A DNA stretch of 64,000 nt from Iodobacter arcticus. GTDB lineage: Bacteria > Pseudomonadota > Gammaproteobacteria > Burkholderiales > Chitinibacteraceae. Shown here one piece after another: positions 34,459 to 43,182 of the stretch. A program made the translations under genes and the position numbers. Location: NCBI RefSeq assembly GCF_042664895.1, contig NZ_JBHTBQ010000033.1, positions 372,001-436,000 on the forward strand. Reading direction: 5' to 3'. Position 1 is the stretch's first letter; each line of letters starts with the position of its first letter. Under the pieces are notes generated by a model. That model was not told the origin of the DNA, searched no databases, and saw only the letters and a program-made list of their open reading frames with translations.

Positions 34459-35781
34459 ATGCGTTTACTTCTCTCTATTAGCTTGCTGATTAGCACATCG
34501 GTATGGGCAGCTCCTCTACTTGAAGCGCAGAGCCCTGACCCGCAATTAGGTAGCGTGCTCTCTGCACAAAAGCCGCTGAGCGCAGCGGAGCTGCTTAAAG
34601 CCCCTAGGGCGGCTGGAATGTCCCGGCTGGGGGGCTACACCTACACCTATTTGCGCTGCTATTACCGCCTCGAAAACAATAGTGCCAAGCCCGCAACAAG
34701 CTATGCATGGGCAATAGACCCGAGTAGTGGCGCTTATTACAAGCTGTATGGCAACTGGTGGGCCGATGGTCAATTTCAGTGGAAAAACATGTTTTACACC
34801 GATGTAGCGCAAGCCACGATGAGCAGCGTATGCCGTAAAACATTGGATCAGCAGGGTGTGAAAACGCCACTTGCCTTAGTTGCAGCGGCTAATAACGCCT
34901 TATCGTTTAATGCCACGGTGTGGACCAACGATCAAGCCACCCAAAGCCACACAATTAGCAAAGTGATTGCCTTTGGCGATAGCTTGTCTGATACGCAAAA
35001 TATGTATAACGCATCGATGTGGAAGCTACCCAATTCAAAAGCATGGTTTATTGGCCGCTTTAGTAATGACAAGGTTTGGGTGGAATACCTAGCCGAAAGT
35101 CTGAAATTGCCTTTATATAACTGGGCGATTGGTGGCTCTGCCGCCGATACGCATTTAGTGGTGCCGGGATTAATTCAGCAAGTGCAATCGTGGACAGAAT
35201 ATATGTCGCAAGCACCCGCCTATCGCCCGGAAAATACGCTATTTACCATGCTGATTGGTGGCAATGATTTATTAAACTATGGCCGCACGGTGGATCAGCT
35301 GATTGCCGGGCAAACCACAGCGCTTGATCAATTGATTGCGGCAGGCGGGCTTAATATTCTGCTGCTTAATCTGCCTAATATATCGCGCGTGCCCGTCTTT
35401 AAAATGCGTAATGACGCCAATAAAGTCGCCGCACAAGTGCTGGAATATAATCAGCGTTTAACGATGCTAGTGGCGGCATTACGCACCAAACATGGTAATC
35501 GTTTAAATATTCAGCTCTTTGATACCGGCGCTATGTTTGCCGATTTATTAGATCACCCTGCTAAATATAATGTTAAAAACACTACAAGCTCTTGCCTGGA
35601 TATTAATTCCACCGCTAGTACCGTTTATCTACAATCCCACCAGCCCCGCAAAGAATGCACCAATCCCGATGAATTTGTTTTTTGGGACAATATGCACCCC
35701 ACCACCAATACCCACCGCCTATTGGGTAAATTTACCCGTGATTTTGCAATGCAGCACTTTGTGAATTTACCCGTCAATTAA
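34459..35781 (+). CDS. secreted GDSL/SGNH esterase or phospholipase
   Basis: A 440-residue exported hydrolase. The signal peptide MRLLLSISLLISTSVWA ends at AAPLLEAQ. An N-terminal domain of about 150 residues precedes the SGNH core: block I FGDSLSDTQNMYNASMW (Ser about 178), block II around NWAIGGSAADTH, block III IGGNDLLNYG, and block V FWDNMHPTTNTH with the catalytic Asp and His. An N-terminal extension followed by this core resembles the thermolabile haemolysin/GCAT type of secreted phospholipase, but the substrate is not proven. The ATG at 34459 is chosen for the signal peptide. It is monocistronic with a terminator behind. Confidence 0.87.
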   Translation: MRLLLSISLLISTSVWAAPLLEAQSPDPQLGSVLSAQKPLSAAELLKAPRAAGMSRLGGYTYTYLRCYYRLENNSAKPATSYAWAIDPSSGAYYKLYGNWWADGQFQWKNMFYTDVAQATMSSVCRKTLDQQGVKTPLALVAAANNALSFNATVWTNDQATQSHTISKVIAFGDSLSDTQNMYNASMWKLPNSKAWFIGRFSNDKVWVEYLAESLKLPLYNWAIGGSAADTHLVVPGLIQQVQSWTEYMSQAPAYRPENTLFTMLIGGNDLLNYGRTVDQLIAGQTTALDQLIAAGGLNILLLNLPNISRVPVFKMRNDANKVAAQVLEYNQRLTMLVAALRTKHGNRLNIQLFDTGAMFADLLDHPAKYNVKNTTSSCLDINSTASTVYLQSHQPRKECTNPDEFVFWDNMHPTTNTHRLLGKFTRDFAMQHFVNLPVN

Positions 35782-35801
35782 TAATTTTTAGGTGTTATTT
35801 A

Positions 35802-35831
35802 AAACCGCCACATTATCGTGGCGGTTTTTTT
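35802..35831 (+). terminator. terminator behind the GDSL esterase
   Basis: Stem aaaccgccac/gtggcggttt with a 6-base loop, followed by a T run to 35831. Confidence 0.9.
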
Positions 35832-35925
35832 ATGTGCTGAGATTGTTGAATAAGAGGCGCGCTATGGCTGCTCTGCATTACATAAAGAATACGCTGCGTT
35901 CTTTATGTAGGGCAGGCGGTATTTC

Positions 35926-35991
35926 AATCCTATCAACTTAATCTGAATTCGTAGGTTGGGTTAGCAGGCCTTATTGCGTAACCCAACCTAC
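35926..35991 (+). repeat. dispersed palindromic repeat R1, copy 1
   Basis: The text aatcctatcaacttaa is followed by gtaggttgggttagc and its partner gcgtaacccaacctac, forming a hairpin of about 15 bp. The same sequence, in reverse orientation, lies at 54155-54220. The rest of 35832-36150 shows no gene. Confidence 0.75.
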
Positions 35992-36150
35992 AAAAGCATT
36001 ATGTCTCGCTGGTTTTGCTTAAGTTTCTAGGACAGGGGCATTTGTGGGGGCAGAGCCACAAAAGGATAGGACTAGGTTTTATTTTCATGCAAAATTAGAA
36101 GGCTTAGCCTATATATTCTGAATTCCTATATTTTCTCGTTTAATTCAAGG

Positions 36151-36663
36151 CTACGTGTTATTGATGTTTGGGGCGCATTGACTCTGAATTGCAGTAAGCT
36201 CTTGTTCTAGTGCCTCTCGTATTGCGGCTATTTCATTAAGTGCACTCGATAGCTGAATTTGAATCCGATCGAGCTCCTCTGGTGGGGCTGAATTTAAATG
36301 ATCTGAGATGGTTGAAAATAGTTCTGCATGATTGGATAGGTGCCGTGTTCTGTTTGTTTTGACGTTAATTTCATCTTCAAAAAGCTTCTGTCGTGACCCG
36401 TCATATTGCCCTTGGAGTACGGCTAAAGTTCGGTAGGCTCTGTGTAGCTCATTGCTACGAGCCGTGAAGTGTTTTGCTTCAATGATGATTGATGAGGCTG
36501 TTATACATATTTGGCGAAGTGCCAATCTATGTTCTGAATCGAGTGCTGTTTGTTGGGAAATAAGAGCTGATTTAGCAGAGCGATAGGCCGCTATTGTTGC
36601 AATAATACTGAGAAATAAACTCAGTCCTGTAGCTGTCACTGAGAATAGTTCTATGTTCGTCAT
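36151..36663 (-). CDS. hypothetical membrane-anchored coiled-coil protein
   Basis: A 170-residue protein I cannot assign to a family. It starts MTNIELFSVTATGLSLFLSI, so one membrane span occupies about residues 8-28. The rest is a charged helical region (about 30-165) rich in Q, E, R and L, likely a coiled coil, with an acidic middle. That layout suggests a membrane-tethered cytoplasmic helical protein. It is preceded 12 bases upstream by a 63-residue gene on the same strand, and both are more AT-rich in codon use than the neighbouring metabolic genes. Function unknown. Confidence 0.65.
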   Translation of the reverse strand: MTNIELFSVTATGLSLFLSIIATIAAYRSAKSALISQQTALDSEHRLALRQICITASSIIIEAKHFTARSNELHRAYRTLAVLQGQYDGSRQKLFEDEINVKTNRTRHLSNHAELFSTISDHLNSAPPEELDRIQIQLSSALNEIAAIREALEQELTAIQSQCAPNINNT

Positions 36664-36675
36664 AGCTTGGTCCCA

Positions 36676-36867
36676 TTACTTATTATTGTGATAGCGTCCA
36701 TTTTTATTTAATAAATTGATGTCGATTGTTTCTTCTGTATCTTCAATAATTTCCCATTCATTTGGATGAGATTCAATCATTTCTCGTGTTGCTTTCCCTT
36801 TGGCTTCGAGTCGTTCGTCAGTATTGATATTTGAGACGCGAAAGTTATAAACTTTGACTGTTTGCAT
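36676..36867 (-). CDS. small hypothetical protein
   Basis: A 63-residue protein starting MQTVKVYNFRVSNINTDERL. It is charged and soluble, with an alpha-beta look (YNFRVSN, then KGKATREMIESHPNEWEIIEDTEETID). I chose ATG 36867 because agaggt lies about 9-14 bases upstream; the frame opens earlier at 36900. It is followed after 8-12 bases by the membrane coiled-coil gene, so the pair looks like an operon. I do not recognise the family. Confidence 0.6.
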   Translation of the reverse strand: MQTVKVYNFRVSNINTDERLEAKGKATREMIESHPNEWEIIEDTEETIDINLLNKNGRYHNNK

Positions 36868-36980
36868 GATGTTGTACCTCTGTGCTTTATAATCCATCAC
36901 AAATTTTCCAGTAGATTATACAAGATAGTTGCTACCCGCTATTAAAGCCAATAGGGGTTACGCCTTTACCTATTCTAATA

Positions 36981-37011
36981 AAAAATGCGGCCTTATAAAG
37001 GCCGCATTTTT
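36981..37011. terminator. strong hairpin terminator between unknown pair and asparaginase
   Basis: A 12-base stem aaaaatgcggcc/ggccgcattttt with a 7-base loop. Both sides carry A/T tracts, so it can act on either strand. It lies 69 bases behind the asparaginase stop. Confidence 0.85.
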
Positions 37012-37080
37012 ATACTAAAGAATTAAAACAAACATCAACCGCTGCATTAACTACAAACTGCAGCGGCCGGGTCTGTTTGC

Positions 37081-38148
37081 TTAGTAGGTGTAGAACATGC
37101 GTTGAATTTCTTTGCTGTCTTTGGTTTTAGTTAAGGCCAGCATCAGTAAGATGCGGGCTTTTTGTGGGGTGAGGGTGTCGGATACGGTGAAGTCGGTTTT
37201 GTCATCGTCATTTTCGCCGCCACGTACTGTTGGGCCATTGCCGGTGCGGGATGAGCGATTAATGTGGATGCCTTGTTGGCGCAGCTCGGTAAGACGTGCG
37301 CGAACGGCGGTAGATAGGCTGCCATCCCCTGTGCCCGCGTAAACAATACCTGCATCGCCCGCAGCGGCAAATGCATCAATGGCGAGCGTGTTGGCATTGG
37401 CCGTGCCGTAAGCGATATCCACTGCAGGCAGGGTTTCTAGGCGACTTACATCAAATTCGGTTTCGCTGGTATGTTTGCGGGTGCTGCTGCGATAAAACTT
37501 AGCTTGGCCCGATACCATATAACCTAGGCTACCCAGCTCTGGTGCTCTGAAGGTGTGCCCTGTAATGGTGTTGGTTTTAGTCACATCACGCGCGCCTTGG
37601 ATTTCGTCATTCAAGGATACCAATACACCTTGGCCTACGGCTTCTTTGCTACCTGCTAGTGCAACTGCATTGTAAAGATTGATCGGGCCGTCTGCGCTAA
37701 TGGCGGTGGCAGGGCGCATTGCGCCAACGATCACCACAGGTTTTTTGCTTTTCACAACCAGATTCAGAAAATAGGCGGTTTCTTCGATGGTATCGGTGCC
37801 GTGGGTAATCACTACGCCGTCTACATCGGATTTTTTCAGTACTTCATTGACGCGTTTGGCTAGCTTTAGCCAGTGCTCATTGTTCATGTTTTCGCTGGCA
37901 ATCTGGAATACTTGCTCGCCTTTAACCTGTGCTACTTTTTGTAATTCTGGCACGGCTTCAATTAGGCGCTCTACGCCAATTTTGGCGGCGGTATAGCCAA
38001 CGGTGGTGGTACTGGTGGCGCCAGTACCTGCGATAGTGCCACCTGTTGCAAGAATCATTACATTGGGGAGTTTATCTGCTGCATTGGCTGCGAAGGCTGC
38101 ACAAATAAGAGTAAGGGTAAAACCCGTCTTAACACATTGAGTAAGCAT
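37081..38148 (-). CDS. ansB: periplasmic L-asparaginase (type II)
   Basis: A 355-residue exported amidohydrolase that turns asparagine into aspartate and ammonia. The signal peptide LTQCVKTGFTLTLICAAFAANA precedes the mature protein. The first catalytic Thr is in ILATGGTIAGTGATST and the second in VITHGTDTIEETAYFL; Ser/Lys motifs VVGAMRPATAISADGP complete the site. It ends with IQRMFYTY, like E. coli-type enzymes (…IQQIFNQY). It is monocistronic. With the exported glutaminase at 61072 it suggests amide nitrogen scavenging in the periplasm. Confidence 0.93.
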   Translation of the reverse strand: MLTQCVKTGFTLTLICAAFAANAADKLPNVMILATGGTIAGTGATSTTTVGYTAAKIGVERLIEAVPELQKVAQVKGEQVFQIASENMNNEHWLKLAKRVNEVLKKSDVDGVVITHGTDTIEETAYFLNLVVKSKKPVVIVGAMRPATAISADGPINLYNAVALAGSKEAVGQGVLVSLNDEIQGARDVTKTNTITGHTFRAPELGSLGYMVSGQAKFYRSSTRKHTSETEFDVSRLETLPAVDIAYGTANANTLAIDAFAAAGDAGIVYAGTGDGSLSTAVRARLTELRQQGIHINRSSRTGNGPTVRGGENDDDKTDFTVSDTLTPQKARILLMLALTKTKDSKEIQRMFYTY

Positions 38149-38297
38149 GCTTTTCCTCCAAATTGGGGCGTAGTTTAATTAAACCGCGCTGGCCCATGAT
38201 AAAAACTGCAATGTACAGAAGCAGATGATCTTGCTCTGGGTAATAACAGGAGTATATGGATGGAATGCCTAATGGGGAAATATATTATGCAGATTGT

Positions 38298-39230
38298 TTA
38301 AATTGTCTTTAATTTTCCTTGAAACTCCCGAATTGTTTTATAACCTTTTTCTTTCATGATCTTGGCTAGCTCTATGTTTAAGCGGACAAAAATCTCTGGG
38401 CCTTCTTCATAAAGCGCTGTGCCTACTTGTACAATGCCTGCGCCTGCTAATAAATGCATAAAGACATGTTCGCCAGTACTTACTCCGCCGCAGCCAATAA
38501 TAGATTTTTTGGGGCAGCGTTGATAAAACGCATTGACATTGGCTAATGCAGTTGGTAGCACGTAATCGCCGCCAATTCCGCCAAAGCCCTCTTTGGGTTT
38601 GATCAGTACCGTTTCGCTATTAATATCAATCATCAGGCCATTGCCTATTGAATTAATGCAGGTAATAAAACTGACTTTTTCGTAGCGGTTTAATATCTCA
38701 GCCACTTCATCAAAATGAGCAATATCAAAATAGGGAGGTAGTTTAATCCCAAAGGGGCGCGAGTAAGCTGCGCTTATTTCAGCAAGGATGACATCGAGGG
38801 CTTCAAAATCATAAGCAATTTGTGCTTTGCCTGGTACATTGGGGCAGGATAAATTAAGCTCTAGAATAGCCGGAGTATAAGCATCCTGGATTTGTGCCAC
38901 CATGGTTAAATTATCGTCTAGCGTTAATCCGGCAATAGAAAAAAATAAGGGCTTATTTTCATAATCATGCCGCTCTGCATAATCCAAATAATATTGGTGG
39001 CCTTCATTAGGCAGGCCCATTGAATTAATACTGCCCATTGCCAGTGTGTGATAGCGAGGCTCAGGGTTGCCATTCCGGCGTAATAGGGTGCAGCTTTTAG
39101 TCACCATTGCCCCCGCTTTACTTTCTGCAAGGGCATTGAGCTGATTGTTGACGTTGCACCAAACGCCGGAAGCGTTCATCAACGGCGATGTCAGGGGGCG
39201 CCCAAGGAAAAATGTTGAGAGGTCGAGCAT
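38298..39230 (-). CDS. pyrD: dihydroorotate dehydrogenase, class 1A type
   Basis: A 310-residue flavoenzyme of pyrimidine synthesis. The sequence shows class 1A traits: MNASGVWC at the N-terminus, GSINSMGLPNEG, ELNLSCPNVPGKAQIAYDFEA with the catalytic cysteine, KLPPYF, CINSIGNG and GGIGGDYVLPTALANV. It ends with IREFQGKLKTI, as the soluble fumarate-dependent enzyme of Lactococcus does (…ADFHGKLKSL). Class 1A enzymes are cytosolic and use fumarate, whereas proteobacteria normally carry the membrane, quinone-linked class 2 form. It stands alone with no pyr genes around, which suggests acquisition by transfer. Confidence 0.9.
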   Translation of the reverse strand: MLDLSTFFLGRPLTSPLMNASGVWCNVNNQLNALAESKAGAMVTKSCTLLRRNGNPEPRYHTLAMGSINSMGLPNEGHQYYLDYAERHDYENKPLFFSIAGLTLDDNLTMVAQIQDAYTPAILELNLSCPNVPGKAQIAYDFEALDVILAEISAAYSRPFGIKLPPYFDIAHFDEVAEILNRYEKVSFITCINSIGNGLMIDINSETVLIKPKEGFGGIGGDYVLPTALANVNAFYQRCPKKSIIGCGGVSTGEHVFMHLLAGAGIVQVGTALYEEGPEIFVRLNIELAKIMKEKGYKTIREFQGKLKTI

Positions 39231-39943
39231 GGTCGGCTTCCGCAGGAGTTTATGTCAGGGCCATCATAAAATAGTTGCTCAATACAGAGTGTGCGCGATA
39301 TCAAGAAATGTGCTGGATTATATTTTTGTGTTGGTGTTTTTTAATATTTATATCTATTTGCTAAAAAATAAGTGCATGGCTGGATGGGGCTACAAATAGC
39401 GATTATGTAGTATGCATGTTTTCCGCGGCCTTTGCATTGTACTCAAGTTTGTTTGTTAATAAGGAGGTATGGATTTATGTCATTGAGATGTGGTGTTTGA
39501 AAAGAGGTATGGAAATAATTTGTAAGAATAAAGAGGGTTACTTGATCGCATAAAAAAAGAATGCCAGATAAGCAAATTATTAATTTCTATTAAGGTGCAT
39601 GGCCTATCTCTTTAGGGGGAGCGTTTATGATGCTCTTTATCTTTTTATTCTGTGTTTATTTGAGCAATTAGTCGTGAGAAAAGCACTTTTTTACAAAAAG
39701 ACCGTGTTTATGGCGCTAAGTAGCTGAAGTTGATTATGTGTGCCCAGCGAAGGGCTGGATACGGTTTAAGGAGCTGTGGGCATCCTCCGGTAAGCTATTT
39801 TGCTGGGCGATATCACTAAAACCAAGGTATTGAAGGCGCTAAAAAATGACCTTCGCATGCATGGTGGCCGCCCATCAAAATAAGGGGGAGCAAGGCTATA
39901 AATTGCCTTTACTCCCCTCTATTAGGCTACTTGTTGCCTGTTA
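39231..39943. other. AT-rich intergenic region with no gene seen
   Basis: About 710 bases upstream of pyrD. Frames here are short and lack family features. The last 60 bases contain the terminator listed separately. The rest could hold the pyrD promoter and perhaps decayed sequence. Confidence 0.5.
39882..39920 (-). terminator. probable terminator behind the lipoprotein gene
   Basis: The arms agggggagcaaggc and gccttta-ctccccct-type sequence pair imperfectly (ggggag with ctcccc, ggc with gcc). On the minus strand the hairpin is followed by ttattttgatg. It lies about 25 bases behind the stop at 39944. Confidence 0.5.
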
Positions 39944-41116
39944 TCACTTGCATTGAGTACATCCCAATTGTTGCTTCAATGCATCGATTGCTGTTTTGTT
40001 GAAGTGCAATTGTGGATCAATAATCTCGGTTTCCTTATCGAAGTAAAGCGAGATAATCTGGTCGTGCGCTATAAAATTTGAAACGCGGAGGGCTAGCCGT
40101 GCATTGGCTTTTTGATAAGTAGGGCTTAACAGTTGGCGCTCTACTTCCCCGGCTGCGCTGAAATTAAATAGATAAGTTTTTGTAGTAATTCCTAGTGAAC
40201 TTGTCTGCTCAACACTTTTGAAAGTGCCACTTGCCAGCTTTGTACCCGTATTCTTACACGCATTGTCTACGCTGAATGCTTCAACCGTGTTGCGCCCCAG
40301 TTTTAGTGCTACGCCTTCTTTTGCCATCGCATTAGGATAGATGCAGTGCATATCCTCGCTCCCTTCCTTGACCGCTAGGTTGTCCACCTGTAGCAATTTA
40401 TTGGCGGGCAATAAGATACGGGTACGTAAGCCGACCGAACCAGATGGGAATTTAGCATCGCCTAAACTATCGCTGAGCTTGGCATGGCTGATAGGCAACA
40501 GACCGTTTTTAGCTTCACCAGTGCTAAAGACCAAGTTGTTTTTCATTAATGCTTGATTTAAATCGATTTCTTCAAGACGGAAGTGATAAGCCGCCCGATC
40601 TTTATCTGAATTATGTGTTAACCAGTTAGGTTTACCCCATTGATTAAATCGATTGGTCAGCATTGCATCATCTAGATAATCCAGTGCTCCTCCTCCCAAC
40701 ATGTGATCAAGAAAATCTGCCACGTAATTAGGGTGGGCAGACAGCACTTGGTGCAGAAAGACGGGTGAAATAGATGAGAGGCGGTTCGGTTTATGATCGT
40801 CTGTGATGACGCCTTGGGCGCTCATTTGAGTTTGGAGTGTGCTGATTTCGCCTAAGGTGCCTTGCGTGGTTTCCACATGCAGGCTGTACATATCCCCTTC
40901 TTGTAAGCGTTGGACGGTGCTACTTAGCACTTCTTTGGGAGGAAGTGCAGTTGTGTTTACTGTAGGTGTGGCTGGTGTAATTACTGCTGGAGGTGATGTT
41001 GTCACCGACGGCGTTGTGGGGGATGAGCTAGGTGTATTATCACCGCCCCCTCCACCACAGGCGGTTAATCCAAAGCATAAAGAGAAGCTAGTTATTGCAA
41101 AAAATTTTTTATTCAA
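39944..41116 (-). CDS. putative lipoprotein of unknown function
   Basis: An exported protein of about 390 residues. The signal segment NKKFFAITSFSLCFGLTACGGGGG has a lipobox (LTAC) with the cysteine to be lipidated, followed by glycines and a Pro/Thr/Ser-rich linker. I prefer a TTG start at 41116 (LNKKFF...), since aaagg lies 7 bases upstream and the result is a normal signal peptide; an ATG at 41164 would add 16 residues before it. The mature part has no motif I recognise; cysteine pairs (HCIYPNA, DNACKN and a C-terminal CTQCK) suggest disulfides. It stands alone and its role is unknown. Confidence 0.72.
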   Translation of the reverse strand: MNKKFFAITSFSLCFGLTACGGGGGDNTPSSSPTTPSVTTSPPAVITPATPTVNTTALPPKEVLSSTVQRLQEGDMYSLHVETTQGTLGEISTLQTQMSAQGVITDDHKPNRLSSISPVFLHQVLSAHPNYVADFLDHMLGGGALDYLDDAMLTNRFNQWGKPNWLTHNSDKDRAAYHFRLEEIDLNQALMKNNLVFSTGEAKNGLLPISHAKLSDSLGDAKFPSGSVGLRTRILLPANKLLQVDNLAVKEGSEDMHCIYPNAMAKEGVALKLGRNTVEAFSVDNACKNTGTKLASGTFKSVEQTSSLGITTKTYLFNFSAAGEVERQLLSPTYQKANARLALRVSNFIAHDQIISLYFDKETEIIDPQLHFNKTAIDALKQQLGCTQCK

Positions 41117-41674
41117 AATATAACCTTTCAATCTTAAATTAATGCCAAGTATCATGTTCAGCATTTAAAAATAACACTCCACCTTTGTAAGTAGTGATGC
41201 AGGCAGAGTAATAATCACGAATTGTAATGTGATGGAAATAAATCACGGCTGTCATAATACAAGAACATGTCTCAAAAGATATATAGCGCCTTTGTGGTTT
41301 TATTTTTTGCGTATATACATTGTTTTACGTATTGTTTTTTATTTAAATGGCATGTCTTTTTGTACTGTTTCGTGTTTTAATTTCACCCATTTTCGCCACC
41401 TTTCATGCCAATATTTCACGAGGCTTTTGGGTAAGTAATCGATTGATTTTTATGTTGACGACATGCTTGCGGTGTCTTTCAGTATTTATTTGGCAGGAAT
41501 TTAGGGAAATAGTAAGTACGGCTTATGCCTAAGCTCTTAGGTTATTAATTAGCAACTATTTTGATCGTGATTTGTTCAGAGTCCCTTTAGTAGGGTATTT
41601 GTTTTTTATCCCGTTTTTATTGGCGTGATTAGCCGCGTGCGGTAAAGGTGTTTTTTACAAAAATATCGAGCGCT

Positions 41675-41970
41675 AGGGTCTGTTGACGTTTCATTCACGG
41701 CTGGGTTGGTTGTAGTTTTGGGGCCGAACAAGGCAAAAGGCGCGACATGGTACGAGCACCATGAGTATCTTTTATCTTTGTTCGTCCCCAAAAATGTAGC
41801 CAACCCTCTGCGTGCGAGGGCTTTTTCTCGCTAGGACCGGGCCTGAGCCGGAAAACGACCATTCACTGCGTTATGCTGCTCGGAAATAACCAGTTATTGC
41901 CTTCGTCGCATGCCTTGTTCCTAGTCGTTTTCCGGCTCAGCGCAATTGTGAATGAAACATCAACAGATTT
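41675..41970. mobile_element. nested-palindrome MITE-like element, copy 1
   Basis: About 295 bases bounded by 20-base inverted ends, tctgttgacgtttcattcac (41679-41698) and its reverse complement at 41948-41967 with one mismatch. Inside lie two further inverted pairs: a GGGTTGG...TTTTGGGG arm at about 41703-41725 facing CCCCAAAAA...CCAACCCT near 41790-41811, and a perfect 17-base pair, ctgagccggaaaacgac (41843-41859) and gtcgttttccggctcag (41924-41940). No transposase is encoded. The same ends recur at 44809-44858. The remainder of 41117-42037 shows no gene. Confidence 0.65.
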
Positions 41971-42037
41971 TAGATCGCTGAAGTGAAGCATGCTTTAGGC
42001 ACACAGTGTGCGGTGTGCCGTGCCCGTGGCTGGCGGC

Positions 42038-43177
42038 TTATTTGTTTGGAAAAGCGCCGCTGCCATAGCGAAACCGCTGTATCGATGTATTGACCATACC
42101 TGCTACATTGTTGTGTTTTTCATACTCATTGCGCAGAAAGCTGGCGTCATCTCCCTTGATGATTAATTGATGAATATGCTCTAAAGCAGGTGTGCTGTTT
42201 AATGCGGCGGCATGGGGCTGGATGCGATTTAATGTGTTGCGGATATCTTCCCGTAAGCTACTTTGCTGGTAGGTTTTAGGGTGAACCATCGTGCCATCTA
42301 GGCCAAAGCGGCAGGCCTGAAAGCGGTTGTAATTGTAAACAAGGTAATCGTCTTCCTCCGGCGGCGCTTCGTATTGCTCAAGCAAATAGCGGCAAAGTGC
42401 TTGTAAGTAACACGCTAGGGCGGCTGCCCGTTCTACGGAAAGCGGCGTATCGCAAACGCGTAGTTCTATCGTGCCAAATTCTGGTTTGGGACGAATATCC
42501 CAGTAAAAATCTTTCATGCTTTTGATCACACCGGTTAACTCCATTTTTGCAAAATATTTTTGCTCGAAGTCTTCCCAGCGCAGCAAGAATGGCGCACGGC
42601 CACTTAAAGGAAAAGCAAATACAGAATTAAGCCGTGCCGAGTGAAAGAGCGTGTCGTTGCCCTGCACAAATGGCGAGGAGGCCGATAAGGCAATAAAATG
42701 GGGTACATAGCGGTTGAGCGCATGCAGCAGAAACATCGCCTCGTCGCCGCTGGTGCAGCCCACATGCACATGTTGTCCAAAAATAGTGAATTGCTTAGTT
42801 AGGTAGCCATAAAGCTCAGAAACTTCATTAAAGCGAGGTTTGTTGAATATGCGCCGATCAGACCAAAGCTGAAAAGGGTGTGTACCCCCGCCGCATACAC
42901 CGATATTGAGCTTATCGCCTGCTTTCACCAGTGCATCGCGCATATTTTGCAGCTGTAAGAGCAGCTTTGGGTATTCTGTTTGAATATCGGTGGAAATCTC
43001 GATCATGCTTTCTGTGATTTCTGGCGTGACATTGCCGGGAAAAGGCTGGCGACTTAATAGCTCCAGTAAATCTGGGCTGGAGGCGGTTAAATCAAAATCA
43101 CTGAGGCTGACCAGTTGTAATTCAAGCTCAACCCCAAGGCTGAGCGATTGCGAGGTACTAAAGGCTTCGAGTGGCAT
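42038..43177 (-). CDS. ybdK: YbdK-type carboxylate-amine ligase (GCS2 family)
   Basis: A 379-residue member of the glutamate-cysteine ligase 2 family. Motifs include LGVELELQLVS at the N-terminus, VCGGGTHPF, GQHVHVGCTSGDEAMFLLHAL and PKPEFGTIELRVCDTPLS. E. coli YbdK has weak glutamate-cysteine ligase activity in vitro, and the true substrate is not known. It lies 5 bases behind the antiporter gene on the same strand, so the two are likely co-transcribed; the functional link is unclear. Confidence 0.87.
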   Translation of the reverse strand: MPLEAFSTSQSLSLGVELELQLVSLSDFDLTASSPDLLELLSRQPFPGNVTPEITESMIEISTDIQTEYPKLLLQLQNMRDALVKAGDKLNIGVCGGGTHPFQLWSDRRIFNKPRFNEVSELYGYLTKQFTIFGQHVHVGCTSGDEAMFLLHALNRYVPHFIALSASSPFVQGNDTLFHSARLNSVFAFPLSGRAPFLLRWEDFEQKYFAKMELTGVIKSMKDFYWDIRPKPEFGTIELRVCDTPLSVERAAALACYLQALCRYLLEQYEAPPEEDDYLVYNYNRFQACRFGLDGTMVHPKTYQQSSLREDIRNTLNRIQPHAAALNSTPALEHIHQLIIKGDDASFLRNEYEKHNNVAGMVNTSIQRFRYGSGAFPNK

Positions 43178-43182
43178 GGCGA

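Noticed and set aside
39145..39399. 84-codon frame opposite the pyrD start
   Set aside because: Most of it is the antisense of pyrD and the rest is AT-rich translation.
41606..41803. 65-codon minus-strand frame within the palindromic element
   Set aside because: The frame simply reads through the inverted repeats of the element.
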